From the NCBI GenBank assembly GCA_040357565.1, contig JBDODJ010000049.1: a stretch of 64,000 nucleotides of DNA. One strand, 5' to 3'. Every line of letters starts with the position of its first letter. Position 1 is the first letter of the stretch. This stretch comes from Cercozoa sp. M6MM. Its lineage: Eukaryota; Endomyxa: Ascetosporea. Both the position numbers and the translations under genes were made by a program. Positions 11,844-23,987 of the stretch are shown here, one piece after another. Below the pieces are notes generated by a model. The model did not search any database, was not told the DNA's origin, and worked only from the letters and a program-made list of their open reading frames with translations.

Positions 11844-12502
11844 ATGTGGCGAACAGCAGCACGAGTACGTGCGTTTTCCACGAAAGTGGCCGAGCAGACG
11901 CAACAGCAGTCCTGGGTGTCGTTGTGGAAGAATGCACGTCAAAAAAGTAGCAACACTGGCTTCCTTTTCTTTTTGTTGAGAATACTCTTTATACAAATGT
12001 ATTTCTTGGACAGTAAAATTGCGCGCGGAAGGATACACAACAGCAGCGTTTTTCTGGCACTCAGTGATGCATAGCGGATTTTTGACGGCCTCGTTTTTCG
12101 CGACCGACTCGGTCTGCGAGTTTTTGAAGCAGCAAGCACCCGAGAAGTACCAGGACAGGATACAAGAAGTGTTGAACACGCAAGAAATGGGCTTGTGGCA
12201 GCGCTTTGGCATGGTAGTTTTGCTTTTTGTGCTTGAAAGTGAGTCTGTTTATTGTGGTGTCTTTTTGTCCAGGCTCTCGTGCTGAGTTCGATCTTGCGTC
12301 TCAGTACCGGCTGGATTTCGACCCCGCTGCCGTTCTTTTTGAGGTAACACTCCGTACTTTTGGGGGACTGTCATTGATGGATGCTTTTGACTGGCCTGGC
12401 GTGTGTTTGGTTTTTACCAGCGCGGCGACGGCACGTCACTTTGCGCCGATGGAGTCACGCTTGATCCAACGCTTCCATTCCTTCCGGCAACGCTTTGCTT
12501 GA
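11844..12502 (+). CDS. Mitochondrial FAM210/DUF1279-like membrane protein
   Basis: Four phase-consistent exons (11844-11937, 12014-12213, 12273-12343, 12421-12502) give 148 aa. It starts MWRTAARVRAFSTK, a typical amphipathic mitochondrial presequence. Then comes a stretch with two hydrophobic segments (YTTAAFFWHSVMHSGFLTAS; ALVLSSILRLSTGWISTPLP) separated by a charged loop. The pattern of a helix, a loop and an RLSTGWISTPLPFF-type second helix resembles the DUF1279 domain of FAM210 proteins, which sit in the inner mitochondrial membrane. The match is by pattern only, so another small inner-membrane family is possible. Confidence 0.55.
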
Positions 12503-13399
12503 TTTGAGATTGATTGTACGTACGGCGCGATATAACTCACTTACAATTGAACATCCTTCAATCCGCATGGAAGCACATCTCAGGAATAACACGTTTTGGC
12601 TGTGCCTGACTCTCCTTAAAGCGAGCTGAACCTCGAAAATCCTAGGAATTTTATACAGCGGCAGCGACTATCGTTCACGTGCTCGTGGTCTTTTACATCT
12701 GCGAACCGAACGGTTAAGACAGCATTAATGTTACATGATACTGGTTTCTGCGCGAAACCAATTTCCGTCCTGATCCGGTTCGGACCGTTCGAAACACTGA
12801 CACGATTTTCGCCGGGTTGCAACCGTTCTCCAATTTTGTTGCGACCGTCCTCCAATTTTCCGTTTGTCCTCTCACTGTACCTATACCCCCTGTTTGCAAA
12901 CAGTATTCATTTCATAGTTGGTTTAGTTCATTTTTACGAGTGCAATACTAACTTACTGTAGTCCTAGTAACCTCCGCTTTTCGCCTTCCATCATGTACCC
13001 GGTATGTCGCGCTCCCTTTTGAAGTTGTTACTGGCAGATCACAGATGCGCGCCCCGTCTCGATTATGTAAAACATCGTTGCGTTTCGGGTGAGGTAACAA
13101 TCAGAATGATTTCATGCGCAGGTTGGTCAACTTCATTTGCACCATCATTGCAGTACGTTCCCCGAGTTTAATTGCCTCCTGCGTACGCCATGTGATGTCG
13201 GAAGTACCCCTGTGTCAGGTTTTCACACTTTAAACATACTGTAAGCAGTGGGTGCGGTACACATTGACCACCTGCACACCGTGATCAAGGCGAATCAAGT
13301 GAATTGCATCCCAGACATTCCCTGTTGCGAGGAGCTCCAGAAGTCTGTCGACGAGGCCAACGACAAGTTGTTTGGACTGAACGTGCCGTGCGTGTGTGC

Positions 13400-13450
<51 letters not shown>

Positions 13451-13460
13451 NNNNNNNNNN

Positions 13461-13511
<51 letters not shown>

Positions 13512-13705
13512 CTCTGTTTACTGTACGGTAAACAGCACGATCTGGTGGTTGGCGGCCACTGCTCACGCCGGAAGCGAGCTCACTTCTTCCACGGTCTCTC
13601 CGTCCGACATTGACGCCTTCAACTCCAGTACATTCTTCACTTTAACTTCAACTTTCCTCTGAAGCTGCGTGCTACTGAAACGTATTTTGGTTCCTCTCGG
13701 AAGGC
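12503..13705 (+). other. Possible unresolved exons of a small membrane protein
   Basis: 12503-12990 holds no convincing gene. From 12993 there are short splice-compatible pieces: ATG TAC CCG, then ITDARPVSIM, then a hydrophobic NFICTIIA. The clear exon at about 13249-13389 reads GAVHIDHLHTVIKANQVNCI and onward, with a PCCEEL motif. The reading phase between the hydrophobic exon and this one does not fit a simple GT-AG join. After the TG microsatellite and N-gap the next exon is ambiguous in all frames. I therefore report a locus rather than a gene model. Cysteine placement loosely recalls a tetraspanin loop, but support is weak. Confidence 0.3.
13397..13508. repeat. (TG)n microsatellite interrupted by a 10-N gap
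   Basis: Uninterrupted TG dinucleotides flank N 13451-13460. True length is unknown. Confidence 0.95.
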
Positions 13706-13846
13706 ATGGCGAACATGTTCATGGCGTTCTTTGGCGTTCTGATGTGCGTCTTCCTGATTCGCCAGGGCCCGAACAGCGGCGCTAGTGGCACTGCTGCCAC
13801 CGTTACCACAGGTGAAAAACCCAGTGGCATGGATGAGCAGGTCTAA
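13706..13846 (+). CDS. Small single-pass membrane protein, or last exon of a larger gene
   Basis: An open frame of 46 codons begins ATG AAC-preceded MANMFMAFFGVLMCVFLIRQ and ends GEKPSGMDEQV-TAA. The first 18 residues form a strongly hydrophobic helix, followed by a Gly/Ser/Thr-rich polar tail. It could be an independent microprotein or the C-terminal exon of the locus starting near 12993. No acceptor that joins it in frame upstream is obvious. No family recognised. Confidence 0.4.
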   Translation: MANMFMAFFGVLMCVFLIRQGPNSGASGTAATVTTGEKPSGMDEQV

Positions 13847-14129
13847 CGCTGGCAACCGGCGACAGAGCGAAACTCCACGACCGTTGCGTGACAAGCTCGA
13901 CCGACGTAGGACTCGACACCAAAGCCTGAATTACTAAAGGCTGCGGTACCAAATGGCTTAACCTCCTTCGCTTCTGCGTCTGATATCTTTCAGTTATTTG
14001 AGACGAGTTTAATTTCTTACTTTTCTGTAGTCGTTGTCTTCAGTTCACTAAGGTTTTGCATCGGTGATCTCGCAGCATAACTGAACTTATTATAATATAA
14101 TTCATATCCCCCCGATCCCCAAACGGAAG

Positions 14130-15780
14130 TTATTCTTGTGGCTCATCGGTCTCGACGCGCACCTCGAGCTGCTCGTCGTTGCTGCTGCCAGGCGCCTCAG
14201 TGTCGCGGATCTCACTGGGCGACATGACCATGGAGTCACGCGCAACTGCACAGCGAAACATTGAGACTCACGCAAAGCAGGCAAGGGCGCATGGTTACGG
14301 TTGGCATTGCGGTTCTCCTTGCTGGTCAAGAGGGGCGTCGAAGTCGACAGACCCAGGCCGAGACCGACCTCACTACAAATGATACAAACAGGTCATGTGC
14401 AGAAATACACATAGATAGAGATTTGGGGCAGGGCAGGTACTTGAAGTTCGGCAGCGTCTTGTCAGGCCAGTAGTGATCGAGGAGTAGCCACACCATGGGG
14501 ACGACGTACCACGCCACGATCACATCGACCGAGTAGTGCTTGCGACCGGCCACAATAAAGAGACCTAAGAGGTGGGGGGGGGGGGAGGGGTAAAGGCTAA
14601 GTAATGAGAAGGGGAGAGGGTAAAGTACCAAGCGCTAGGATAGTGCACCACACCAGAGCAATGGCCCACTTGGGCCAGCGACCCTTCTGGTAGGCGTACT
14701 TGGTCAGCAGCAGTGCACACGTGATGGCCATCAGTGTGTGCGACGAGAAGATCAAGTCACCTGCACCGACACACCAGATAGAGCAGACCACAGCATGCCA
14801 AGAAGGCAGTACCGCAGCCTTTGAACGCGTCCAGTCGGAACACAATGTCCCCTATCACAACACCGCTTGAATACTACGACTAAGCACAAACACTATATAT
14901 AGGCAAGCTACAAAAGGTCTCAGGCGGATCGTACTCGTCCGAATCCGGCTGGCAGTGCGAAGCTGGCGACGGCAGTACCTGGGCGAGAGGGGGTTAAAGG
15001 GATGGGATGGGGGGGGGGGTAACCCTACCGTAACGACAAAGCTAAGGCATCGGAAGATTTCGCAGATCGAGAAGGCCACGAGTGCCCGCGACAGCACAAC
15101 GGAAGCAAAGACCTGCTTGCGGAAACTCCGCTTGACGGCAAAGCCGTGCACAGCAAAGACCAGCGCCGATAAGAAGAGAGAAAAGAAGAGCAGCTCGCTC
15201 ACGATCGTGACACCCTCGGGCAGCTCGGGCAGCAACTCAAAGCCCAGGTCGCGCAGGCGCTCGCCTGGCCGGTGCAGGTAGTACACCACGTTCGTCATCA
15301 CACTGTGCACGTACTGCATGATCGCTCCGAACAGAATCGGCTTCCACAGGCCCGTGTCCTTCACGAGGAACCACTCGCGCTTCGCGTGCAGCTTCGCGTA
15401 CTCCAGCGGCCCTGCACAACAAGCAGCCTTCTCTTATTTTCAAGAAACCTGTCCCATTGGCTTGTGTGAACGAAGAAACGCACGCAGAGCCGCCAGGTCC
15501 TCCTCGTTGTCGTCATCCGGCACGTCGTCGCCCACTGACACGTCGATCTGCAGTTCTTTCTCCTCCGCGAGCATCGTGGGGTCAACCTGCTCGTCCGACT
15601 CAATAAAGCCGATCGCGCTGTAATTAAGCCCCGGACCAGGATGCCAGACTAGCCGTACGCTATGCACACTGTCGGGCAAGACAAACGAGCGTCTGGGCGT
15701 TTTTGCGTGAGCATCAATTAAGGCAGCGCCTAGCCTGGATACGCAACGTGGGCGTGCGTGTGCGTGTGTGCACCAATCAT
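14130..15780 (-). CDS. PAP2_C-type sphingolipid synthase (sphingomyelin/ceramide-phosphotransferase family)
   Basis: Membrane enzyme family that moves a phospho-headgroup onto ceramide (sphingomyelin, CPE or IPC synthase), usually in Golgi or plasma membrane. The catalytic triad is visible: the first His in GDLIFSSHTLMAITCALLLT, then the second His and Asp in AGRKHYSVDVIVAWYVVP. Upstream exons carry several hydrophobic spans (FGAIMQYVHSVMTNVVYY; IVSELLFFSLFLSALVFAV; VVLSRALVAFSICEIF) and an acidic N-terminal domain. The tail (TEAPGSSNDEQLEVRVETDE) is polar. The first exon, ATG 15780, MIGAHTHTHAHVA, is inferred because no in-frame ATG exists closer; it splices in phase to VHSVRLVWHPGPG. Headgroup specificity cannot be told. 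Confidence 0.82.
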
Positions 15781-15793
15781 TTGTGCATCCACT

Positions 15794-18002
15794 ATGTCAC
15801 AGCCGCGTTTAGGCCGACTGCTGAGCGTGGTTGTGCTTCAGGTGACAATTTCCCACGTGTTGACTGGAGTGTGTATCAGCAGTGGAGGTTTTGCTTTTGT
15901 GTCACGTAGGATGCCCAGCTGTCAGTGCGAGAGTTGCGAAACGCCGCCGAGCGCGCTAGTTCGTGCTTGCGCTCGACGGGAAGCAACAGTACACTCGAGA
16001 TCGTGCGTGCCGCCTTGCTGGCGTTGGCAGTTGCCGTGCGTCTCGATTGCAGTCGACACTACTACCAAGTTGCAGTCACAATGGTGTGCCTTCTCTATGA
16101 AGTTTTTTTTAAACCTGTCTGTTTTAGTCCTGCCTATGTTGTGACCTGATTAAATTTGGTACGACTTTTAGACACACGTGCTGGAGAACATTGGGCCGCT
16201 GGAGCCGCCTTTGGACGCCCTGATGGGCGCCATTGTGAAAGCTTTGTTGCGACACTTGGAGGACCCGAGTACGCCTGCTCGACACGACACTATTGAAGCA
16301 GATCCGACAGTTAAAAGCGGTGTCAAAGTCGCGTCGAATCGCGACGAAAGCGAAAGCGAGTTACGTCGCGCAGCGCGGGTCACTGCAGCTTCCGAGCCGA
16401 TTTTTTCGGCCATTGTGTCGCCGTTTCTTCGAGGTGCGTTCTCCTTTCCCTGTGCTTTGCTTGCTCTTGTTTTATTAACGATTTGTTTTGGTTTTTTTTT
16501 CGAAACAGATCGCCACTGGGCCTGGCGCTACCTGTGGCGAGCATACGCGCGATGTCGGCACCACGAGGACTTTGATGGTTTCTGACTCACTTTGTCGCCA
16601 ATCAATTCATACGCTTTATTGAGGGTGACACGCGTTTGTACGACAGAGGAGTGGCGAAACGCTGCGCGAAAGTACGCCAACCTGCTGGTCAAGAGCGAAG
16701 AAACCGACACCGATCGAAACGAGCGTATTCGCAAACGACTCGAGCGACTGCGACGCGAACTGCAGCGCAAAAAGGCGCAACAGAGGCTGGTAACAACGTT
16801 TTTGGCCGTTTGGCTCTCTTTAAACTCAGTATGTGCTTATAGCTGGCACAGCAAGAAAAACAACGGCAACTTCGCGTCGCTGCCGAAAAACGTAGACACG
16901 AAAACGCGAGTGCGGAAAGCTCGGAATCGCGTGTGCCCAGGTTGTCTGACGACTTAGTCGACCTCCTGAGCAAGCAAGGTGGCGCATTTTTGCTGTTAAT
17001 GAGCTGTGGGCGTGATTTTGCGTTTGTTTTTTGGTTGTAGCCAAGAAAATGCACGAAAGGCATGTCAACATGACGAATCGCCTGGCTCTGCATGTGGAGA
17101 TTGTGGACCACGCTCATGATACGAGCGAGCAACAGAACGAGAGCGATGACAACGAGCACAGCGAGGATGATGACGAAGACAACGCTCACATGGCAGATAG
17201 GCATACTGAGGCCGACTTCAGACCCGTGGTGTCACGACGACGACGGAGGCTGCTGCGGCGAGTGCGCAAAGCGAGTCCTTTGTCGACGCCGTCTGTACTT
17301 TTGACTGTTCACACAGGGTGCAAATTGTTATTCTCATGGCTCAACGTGTGCAGACTGTGACAGGAGACACACACGGCGACATGACTTATAGCGATGAAGA
17401 TGACGTGTTGTTATCGACAGAGGAGACGAGCAATCTTGAGTTCGATGACGGTACAGTGGTCATCTAAAAAGATTGCGCTGTTCCTGGATCATTTTGTTCT
17501 GTGCAGTCGAGAACATGGTTGTTCGGCCACCACCGTGTGGAGTTTTGGGCCATCTCATACTCTCCGAGTACTGCCCATTTTAATTTTGTATACTCCTCTT
17601 CAGAGTTTTATACTTTTTGCTTGAACATGAACAGAGCGAAACCTGAGACACAGGAGATTCCGTACTCGCCCAGAAGTGTTCCAAGAAGAACGCCTGGATT
17701 TAGGTAGACTGTGTATTGTGTGCTTCAACAGTGCGAGATACGTTGAATACTGGTCTCTCCAGGCCACCTGTATTCACACTAGAAAAAGACGGACGAACAC
17801 TCGTAAGCACTCCTGTCCTAGCTCCATTTGTGGACTTCAGAGTGTAATTTGTTCGTAATTTCAGGCACAGATCGTCAAGCAGTCAGCCCACAGCAATCGG
17901 CGAACAGACAATCTTGGCGGCAGATCCGACAGACTCAGTAACCTCGATGAGGAGGTCGACGGCTTCTTAAACGACGGCAGTGTGGAGTTCCCCTTTATTT
18001 GA
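15794..18002 (+). CDS. Unrecognised protein with helical/coiled-coil and acidic regions
   Basis: Not recognised. It starts at ATG 15794 (MSQPRLGRLLSVVVLQ), splices at 15842 to DAQLSVRELRNAAERASSCL, then a helical exon THVLENIGPLEPPLDALMGA and onward. Later exons are DRHWAWRYLWRAYARCRHHE, EEWRNAARKYANLLVKSEET, then a heptad-like basic coiled coil (RIRKRLERLRRELQRKKAQQ), QEKQRQLRVAAEKRRHENAS, LSDDLVDLLSKQAKKMHERH, an acidic SDDNEHSEDDDEDN run followed by RRRRRLLRRVRK. The final exon reads NRRTDNLGGRSDRLSNLDEE and onward, to TGA 18000-18002. Joins after 17.3 kb are uncertain. The alternating acidic and basic tracts suggest a nuclear or scaffold protein, but this is inference. Confidence 0.55.
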
Positions 18003-18187
18003 TTAGACTGAACGAAAACATAGCTGAAAACATAGCTGGCACAGTACGTCGCATTTACGCTGACGACCGGATGAAACTTGAGAAACTACTGAACAGAACT
18101 CGAGCTCGACTAAACGGGGTCGGGCGTGGCGTGGGTAAGGCGGGAACCAATTAAACCGAACACACGTGATCAAGATCAAGACGCTAC

Positions 18188-19361
18188 TCACTGGTTCTTG
18201 GGTGTCTTCTTCTTCTTCTTGTTTCGCTTCTTCTTGCTCTTCTTGGCCGAGCCTGAGGGCGTCGGTCCAGCGCGCTCGGCCGGCGACGCCTTCTTTGGCG
18301 TCTGCTGCGACACGGCCTGCTCAAGTGCTTCCTGCTCGCGCTCCTGCACCTCCTCTTCGGCCTCGACGTGAACTGCCACGTCTGCAAAGGCAAAAAGCAT
18401 ACTAAACTTGTGAAACTGAGTCTTCCGCGGGGACAAAGGAAATACGGAAAATACCGTTGGGCAGCTTGTATTTGATGCCAAGCAGTGCAAGCTTCTTCTG
18501 CAGCAGTCGCTGCTTGCGAGCCACCTTGCGCAGACGCTTGGTTTCCTCCTCATCCGTTCGCTTGCGGTTGTGCTTGGCTCGGTGCAGCTTCTGCACAGAG
18601 CGAATGGAAAACCGACTTTAAAATAAAAGTTGGAGAAACACGCAGAAACGCTCAAGTCGACTCAGCGTACCTGGGTCGGAATGCGACGACGCTTGCTCCG
18701 CGCGAACATTGACTCGTGCTGCTTGTCAACAGGCACAATGTCGCACACGAGAGTCTTGTGGAACAGCATGTAGCCGTTCATCGCCTCGGCCACGATGGCG
18801 GCCGTCTCGGCGTCGGCGAACTCCACGAACGCGTAATGACGCGACTTGCCCGACTGCACAGAGAAGGATCGTCGAAAAAACAGAATACACACGCAGTTGA
18901 TTATACCTTGGGATTTCGCGACAGGCGCAATCTCGTGACCTCGCCGAACTGCGAGAAGAAGCCGCGCATCTGCGTCTCGAAGAAGCCATGCTACAGAGAT
19001 ATCAAACGATAAAAATTCTTGTGAAATTAAGTAAAGTTAAGTGAAAAAAGACGAAAAATACCGGCAGATGGCCAAGGTAGATCACGCGCGATGCCTGCGC
19101 CGGACCAGCGGCCTGCTTGCTGTCGCTCTGAGACGCCGCCTTCGGCTTCTTCTGCTTCTTGCGGCCCTTGCCGCCAATGCTCTTGCGCACACGCGTGGCC
19201 ATGTTTTTCACGGCCGCGTCGAGCTTCTCGCGCTGCTGCGGCGACAACTCTGCGCCGAGCAAACAAAAGCCACAGTCAACACCCGAAAAACCACATCAAA
19301 AGTCATGCGCACCCTCGACCTCGTCATCTGACTCAAATTGTCTCAGGTCAATGTCCGCCAT
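18188..19361 (-). CDS. NIFK: NIFK/Nop15-like nucleolar RRM protein
   Basis: Nucleolar RNA-binding protein needed for ITS2 processing and 60S maturation (yeast Nop15, animal NIFK). ATG at 19361 gives MADIDLRQFESDDEVEG. A basic stretch GGKGRKKQKKPK precedes one RRM with RNP2 VIYLGHLP, then GFFETQMRGFFSQFGEVTRL, and RNP1 KSRHYAFVEF. The RRM is followed by the family's MFARSKRRRIPTQ and KLHRAKHNRKRTDEEE region. The C-terminus is a long Lys-rich tail (AKKSKKKRNKKKKKTPKNQ). Six short exons are joined by small introns. Start codons of this gene and the Tim44-like gene are 172 bp apart, head to head. Confidence 0.9.
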
Positions 19362-19533
19362 GATACTATGTTGCGCCAGCACAAGACGGGAGGCCTGACG
19401 CTTGACGTCTGCTGAAGAGTGAGTTTTTTTTTTAATTCTCTGAGTTGTAGCCACACTGGTTATCGCATTTCGCGTGAGCGCTGCTAGTGTATCCACGTGC
19501 GGTTTGTGGTTGATAATACGGGGCACACCAAAA

Positions 19534-21295
19534 ATGCAGGCGCGGAAACGATTGGTCTCGTTGTGCGCGAGACAGAGCCGGTTTGGGGCGGCAGCGTGGC
19601 GCCCAAGTCACCAAGTGCCTCCGCCAGCTGTGTTGGCGACAGCGGTGATGCCTTATGAGGGTCCGCGATCCAAGTCAGAGATCCTCATGGGCGCAGTCGG
19701 CGATTCCTGTGCGTTTCTCCAGTTTCTGTGTTGTCCTGTCTCCTGAGTCCGCAGTGTATGTGTACTGTTGTGGTGTAGACAACGAGATGATGCGAGAGGT
19801 GCGAAGTTCACCGCTGATGCAAAAGGTGTCTCAGCGACTGGGTAGGCTGAATACTATACGAGAATTAATTAGTTTATTTTGACCAATGAGTTTGACTGGT
19901 GTAGGCGGTGCCCAGGAGAGAATGCAGGCCACCACAGAGACATGGGACCAGACACGTACCGTTTCTGATATATATATATATATATGTATTTATATATATA
20001 TATATATATTTATGTATGTGTCTTAGAGAACCCGCTGCTGGTGTCGATGCGTAACGCAGCGGTATTAGAGCCCTCTTTCTTTGCCCTTTGCCCTTTACCC
20101 TTTTGTTTAATTTGTAGGACTCAGTCTCGGACGAAAACGAAAGTGGCTCCGCATACTCGGTACAGTTTTATTTTATGAAATGCCTGAGTTGATGAGGAAA
20201 ACTCTCGTAGACGATTTATGCTTTGGCCGACTACAACGAAGCTGAACTTCTGGACGATGTACGCTTTGCCTCGTCTTACCCTTACCTTTTTACTCTTACC
20301 TCTTTACCCTCCCGCCTATATCCCCTCCCTTACCCCCCCCCCCCCCAGGTGCACGAATGGAGCGAGGAGATCCTGTACAGATACCTGTGGGCACGCGACC
20401 CTCAGTGGGTCAAAAAGGTAGCTAGTGTTCTTGTTTACCCCCCTCCCCCGGTAGGTCAAATTGCACTGGTGTGTTTTGTCAGAACTGTGATGCTCGCGGC
20501 CAAGCGTATTTCGATGTGTGGCGACACGTGTTCGCAGCGCGCTGCGGCGTTGCTGACGGTACCTTTACCCGTCCCCCTTTACCCCTCCCTTACCACCCCT
20601 TTACCCCTTACCCCCGTTCCCCACAGAGGCATCAGCAGCAGCAGCGGCGGCCGCGCAGGCACGCGCACAGGGCAACGAAGAAGCCGCGTACTGTTGACTT
20701 TACTGTTCACTGTCCCGTCTTACCCCTTACGGCCACCATCGTAGTGAGGAAGAGGACCTCAAGATGCAAGCTGCGCAAGCGCGCGTGGCGGAACTGGCCG
20801 AGTCGCTGCGATTCGTCGGTCACGTTTTCCACACCGACAGACCAGGTAGTGCTGTTAAGCAGTGAGGGGTCAGAGTATTACGAAGGCAAGTATTTTACGA
20901 ATGGTTGCACAGTAATCGAACAGGCCGAGAAGGACGAGCACGGCATTCCGACAGTGCGAATGCGTTTCGCGGCGCAGGTGGACATGCGAGTCGAGGATGA
21001 GCAAGGCAACAGTGTCTACGGCCTCAGTGCCAACAGTCTTGACTACCCAAGCGTCGAGAACGGCCAGTGCCTGGTGGAGCTGCGCTTCGTTCCCGATGCC
21101 ACCGGTCCCGTCAACGAGCTTGACGAAGACGACGTCGACGAGCACCCCGACCACGAGCGCTTCACTGAATCCGAGGAGTTCTACCCGGGCCGACCTGAGA
21201 CGCTCGACCACCGCTGGCGCATCGGTATCGTCGAGTACCACGACGTCGGTCTGCTTGCTGGCGCCAGCGCTGACACTAGCAATCAGGATTTCTAA
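19534..21295 (+). CDS. Tim44-like mitochondrial protein
   Basis: Start at 19534 opens an Arg-rich presequence (MQARKRLVSLCARQSRFGAA). Exons then read YNEMMREVRSSPLMQKVSQR, GAQERMQATTETWDQTRT, ENPLLVSMRNAA, DSVSDENESGSAYS, MPELMRKTLVDD, ADYNEAELLDDVHEWSEEIL, YRYLWARDPQWVKK, then a helical Ala-rich exon and a beta-rich C-terminal domain (VVLLSSEGSEYYEGKYFTNG and onward; VRMRFAAQVDMRVEDEQGN; HRWRIGIVEYHDV). The order (helical linker, short acidic helix, then a beta-sheet module) fits Tim44, the membrane tether of mtHsp70 in the import motor, or a Mba1-like relative. Assignment is by architecture and short motifs. Introns contain the sense-strand CCCTTTACC tracts. Confidence 0.55.
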
Positions 21296-22104
21296 CCCAG
21301 CTTATTTTTGTGGTCACGGGTAAACTACCGTTTCCGTTGTGCTGCCATGCACTTCCAGGACGCAAGAAAGGAGGCTACATCAGCCTGTTACAGCATAAAC
21401 TACTGTATCCGCGCGGAAGCAACCCAACAACTTAAAAAAATCCTCAAAAGAGGTGTGGAAGATTTTGACGTGTGTTCGCTGGTATCCTGACCTACTGAGA
21501 GCTTCAGTCCAGACTGTGGAACACCTGTGTTTGAGTAGGGAAGCCTTGAGCAAGCTTTTTGCAGCTGAACTCAAAGAAGGGCTCTCTCTCGACCAGGTAA
21601 TCTGATCTCTCCAGGACCAGTTGTCTTCGCTTCTACCTGTCCTCTGCCTTTCCAGGGCCCTTCTTTTCTTTACTTCCAACTCAAGTACTTCTGAATCCTC
21701 ACTACTCAGTTCTCACGACGCCTTTCCGTCTCAAGGACCCTTTATACTGACTGTCCTTTCTACAGTTCCCATCTGACGGGTGACTGTCCCGTCCACCACA
21801 AGTGCTTTGCCGCCCAACTGAACCGTTGGGGTAACTCACTCTTTCAAACTGACACTTGGCCACTCTTCCTCCAAGAACAGACTTTATTACGTTCCTTAGT
21901 TTTTTTTGTATCACTGGCAAAGTACCCTTAGTTTACCAAGGCCTGATCCCTATCTGAGAGGGCTGCGGTAACAAGCCTGCCTGGGCAACTGAACTGCCCT
22001 AAAGGGAAGCGTGTGTTCACTAAAGGAAGTTTTCTAAGATGTACTGAGACTTAACTAAGAACTTTTGCATTGACAAGCTTGCTCAAATTAATCTGTGCAG
22101 TCGC
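21296..22104. other. Intergenic region with no supported gene
   Basis: About 810 bp between convergent stop codons. Only short, composition-driven ORFs are seen on both strands. No RNA gene or repeat recognised. Confidence 0.5.
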
Positions 22105-22885
22105 TTACTTGGACATGGCAGCGACCTGGTCGAGCGCGTTGGTGAGATCGGCCAGGATGTCGTCGATGTTCTCGACGCCGACCGAGAGACGCACGAGGCC
22201 GTCATCGATACCAAGGGCAGCGCGGTGCTCGGGCGGCACAGCGGCATGCGTCATGATCACGCTACCAGCAAGGGGGGGGGGGGGGTAACTTGAGGGATAA
22301 CGGGAGGTAGACACAATGTTACGGGTGCTCGGCGAGCGACTCGACGGCACCGAGCGACTCGGCCAGCGTGAAGACCTTGAGCTCCTCGAGGAACTTCTTG
22401 CTCTCCTCGAGACCGTGCAGGAAGAGGGTCACCATGCCACCTAACCATAGGGGTGAAGATCTGAGGGTTGGGCGGAGAAAGTGGGAACAGGGGATACCGC
22501 CAGTGCGCATCTGCTTCTTGGCAACAGCGTGGTTAGGGTGCGACTCCAGGAACGGGTAGTACACCTTCTTGACGACGTCGGTACGCGTCTCCAGGAAGGC
22601 GGCCACCTTGGCGGCATTGTCGGCGTGTCGCTCCATGCGCAGCGCGAGCGTCTTGATGCCACGCAGCGCCATGTAGCAGTCGAACGGCGCCGGCACGGCA
22701 CCGATCGAGTTCTGCAAGAAGTGCAGGCGCTGCGCGATCTCCTCGGAGCGCGTGACGGCCAGGCCCATGACGACGTCGCTGTGCCCGTTGATGTACTTCG
22801 TGGCCGAGTGCACCACAATGTCCACGCCCATCTCCAGCGGGTTCTGAGGCACCAGGACACACATAAAATACACCAAAATATACAC

Positions 22886-22966
<81 letters not shown>

Positions 22967-23683
22967 GTGTACAGATGAATATAATATACTAGGTCAGGCT
23001 ACCTGGTTGTACGGCGTGGCGAAGGTGTTGTCGATCACGACGAGAGCCTGCGGGGCCACCTGGCGAGCCACGATAACGGCGGCCTCGACGTCCGTGACCT
23101 TGAGCGTCGGGTTAGTCGGCGTCTCGATCCAGATGAGCTTGGTCTTGTCGGTGCACACGGCCGCCATGGCGTCCTTGTCGGTGAGGTCACCCACGAACGA
23201 CACGTCGATGCCGTGCGCCGACTCGACGACGCGCTTGAGGTAGCGGTGCGTGCCGCCGTAGACGTCATCCACCGACACGATGTGATCGCCCGTGGCCAGC
23301 ATGTTCACGATCGTCGCCGTCACCGCCGAGCCCGACGAGAACGCAAAGCCGTACTTGCCCTTCTCGAGCTCGGCCACGCAGGCCTCCAGCACCTTGCGCG
23401 TCGGGTTCAGCGTGCGCGAGTACTCGAAACTACACACAAATGCCTTTGCCTAAGCCTCCATCCACAATGTGCCCAGTGTACCCCTTGAAAACACCCGGCG
23501 ACGACTGAGCGTACGTCGTAGCGAGCGAGATCGGCGTGCACACGGCGCCCGTCTGCGGGTCCGGCTCCTGGCCTGCAGACACGCATCGCTTTTCACTAAA
23601 CTAGTACATCACCACCACACACAGAGGGAATTGCGTGTACCGGCATGGATGCACTGGGTGTCAAAGTTCTCGGAGTGGACCAT
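22105..23683 (-). CDS. CTH: Cystathionine gamma-lyase
   Basis: PLP enzyme that cleaves cystathionine to cysteine, 2-oxobutyrate and ammonia in reverse transsulfuration. ATG 23683 gives MVHSENFDTQCIHAG, then QTGAVCTPISLATTYAQSSP, EYSRTLNPTR, FAFSSGSAVTATIVNMLATG, WIETPTNPTLKVTDVEAA, VIDNTFATPYNQ, the PLP-lysine segment HSATKYINGHSDVVMGLAV, QNSIGAVPAPFDCYMALRGI, FTLAESLGAVESLAEHP and DGLVRLSVGVENIDDILADL. Motifs throughout match cystathionine gamma-lyase better than the beta-lyase or gamma-synthase. Full length (about 390 aa). A TA/TG microsatellite sits in the intron after YNQ, and another intron carries a G-run on the + strand. Confidence 0.92.
22882..22963. repeat. (TA)n/(TG)n compound microsatellite in a CTH intron
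   Basis: TA repeats (22886-22905) pass directly into TG repeats (22906-22960). Confidence 0.9.
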
Positions 23684-23987
23684 TATCTCTGTCTGCTCAG
23701 TTTTGCGCAATGTCACAACCAAACCATGAAAACACTGCGAGACGCACTGTGACCATCTTTACCGTTACAACAATATCTGCAGTGTATAAAGACACAAGAT
23801 GTTGTTTGAGGGCAGCAAGAATCGAAGGTTCAAATTATAATGAATCTTTCGTATTGGATTGACTGCGGGATATTTGGACGGTACGTTTGAACGGTTCAAG
23901 GCACAGTCCACGGCCCCCTTAATTGTTGTCGTAGGGCAGACCCAGGATCTCGCCACGTCCACAGGTAGTTTCGAACCCGTGACTCTA

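Noticed and set aside
13285-13662. ORFs of alternating Cys-Val or Thr-His
   Set aside because: Translations of the TG microsatellite and N-gap.
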